Source: Anaerolineaceae bacterium UBA700 (GTDB lineage: Bacteria > Chloroflexota > Anaerolineae > Anaerolineales > Anaerolineaceae). From it: DNA of 5,566 bases. Both the position numbers and the translations under genes were made by a program. The notes under the pieces are model-generated. The model saw only the letters and a list, made by a program, of their open reading frames with translations, ran no database searches and was not told the origin of the DNA. Of the stretch, positions 5,092 through 5,566 are shown in pieces. Where the stretch lies: positions 1-5,566 of the forward strand of contig DBMK01000121.1 of the NCBI GenBank assembly GCA_002298885.1, given 5' to 3'. Numbering within the stretch: the stretch's first letter is position 1; every line of letters starts with the position of its first letter.

Positions 5092-5541
5092 ATGTGGAAC
5101 CAGCTCATTTCCAACCCCATGCTGATCACCGCCCTGGCAGCCTGGTTTCTCTCCGGCCTGTTGAAGGTGCCGGTGGAATACCTGGAGACCAAAAAGTGGA
5201 ACTGGTCCTTGTTGTTCGCCCCGGGTGGGATGCCCAGCTCGCACGCTTCCCTGGTGACGTCGGTCATGCTTTCGGTGGGCCTGTTCGATGGGTTTAACAA
5301 GGCTCCCTTCGTGGTGGCCTTTACGGTGATGATGATCGTCGTCTACGATGCCGCCGGGGTGCGTCGCCAGGCCGGTTTCCACGCCGAGAAGATCAACGCC
5401 ATCATCAATGAGCTGTTTGCCGGACACCCCATCAGCGGCGACCAGCTCAACGAGGTGCTCGGCCACACCCCGCGCGAAGTTCTGGCCGGCGTCGCCACCG
5501 GCCTGGTAATTGCCCTGGCTGTCTGGCTGTTATGGCGTTAA
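5092..5541 (+). CDS. Divergent PAP2 family membrane protein (DUF212, YuiD-like)
   Basis: This 149-aa membrane protein matches the divergent PAP2 (DUF212) family, related to lipid phosphatases and vanadium haloperoxidases. Hydrophobic segments lie at about 9-25, 52-65, 72-86 and 130-148. Phosphatase-like marks are GGMPSSHAS (45-53), with PSSH standing for the PAP2 PSGH, and YDAAGVRRQAG (85-95) with H98 after it, comparable to the Arg-x5-His motif. The C-terminal HTPREVLAG (125-133) is also typical of the family. It starts 6 bp after the xseB stop and has no clear ribosome binding site, so translational coupling to xseB is likely. The substrate is unknown; a prenyl or lipid diphosphate is an inference from family and context. 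The frame ends at a TAA at 5539, inside the window, so the gene is complete. Confidence 0.88.
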   Translation: MWNQLISNPMLITALAAWFLSGLLKVPVEYLETKKWNWSLLFAPGGMPSSHASLVTSVMLSVGLFDGFNKAPFVVAFTVMMIVVYDAAGVRRQAGFHAEKINAIINELFAGHPISGDQLNEVLGHTPREVLAGVATGLVIALAVWLLWR

Positions 5542-5566
5542 ATAATTAGAGGTTTTTTTGATTTTT
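5542..5566 (+). other. T-rich end of the window, no clear terminator
   Basis: After the last stop codon comes GAGG and then a run of seven T's (5553-5559) and five more (5562-5566). No GC-rich inverted repeat precedes the T-run, so an intrinsic terminator is not supported. The 5' end of a following feature could lie beyond the window. Confidence 0.3.

Overview
This window reads as a bacterial chromosome segment from a GC-rich genome. The coding stretches are visibly GC-rich, for example about 75% over 4621-4680, while the one long intergenic region falls to about 30-42% in the stretches I counted. Protein style and gene content suggest a Chloroflexota (Anaerolineae-like) bacterium. That assignment comes from remembered family resemblance, mainly the acyltransferase and lipid-kinase motif variants, and is tentative. 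All genes look intact and housekeeping. I see no mobile element, CRISPR array, tRNA, rRNA or defence system.

Layout: dnaA, the replication initiator, lies on the minus strand (49-1392) and reads out of the left edge toward a small hairpin at 1-15. A 473-bp AT-rich gap (1393-1865) follows, with several inverted repeats, phased T-tracts and a 30% GC patch. From 1866 to 5541 five plus-strand genes run in close succession: a DagK/YegS-type lipid kinase, a PlsC-like acyltransferase, xseA, xseB and a divergent-PAP2 (DUF212/YuiD-like) membrane protein.

How the genes fit together: the lipid kinase (diacylglycerol to phosphatidic acid) and the acyltransferase (lysophosphatidic acid to phosphatidic acid) could both feed the phospholipid precursor pool. 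XseA and XseB form exonuclease VII, which degrades single-stranded DNA during repair. The DUF212 protein lies 6 bp after xseB and is probably translationally coupled to it; it may be a membrane lipid- or prenyl-phosphate phosphatase.

The least explained part is the divergent gap. Its position beside dnaA and the outward orientation of genes on both sides would suit a replication origin or a dnaA control region, but I find no perfect DnaA box. The best 9-mers have two mismatches, close to what chance predicts, so the origin idea stays a hypothesis. Other items worth checking are an H-x4-E in place of H-x4-D in the acyltransferase, a probable leaderless start for xseA, and the DUF212 gene beside xseB.
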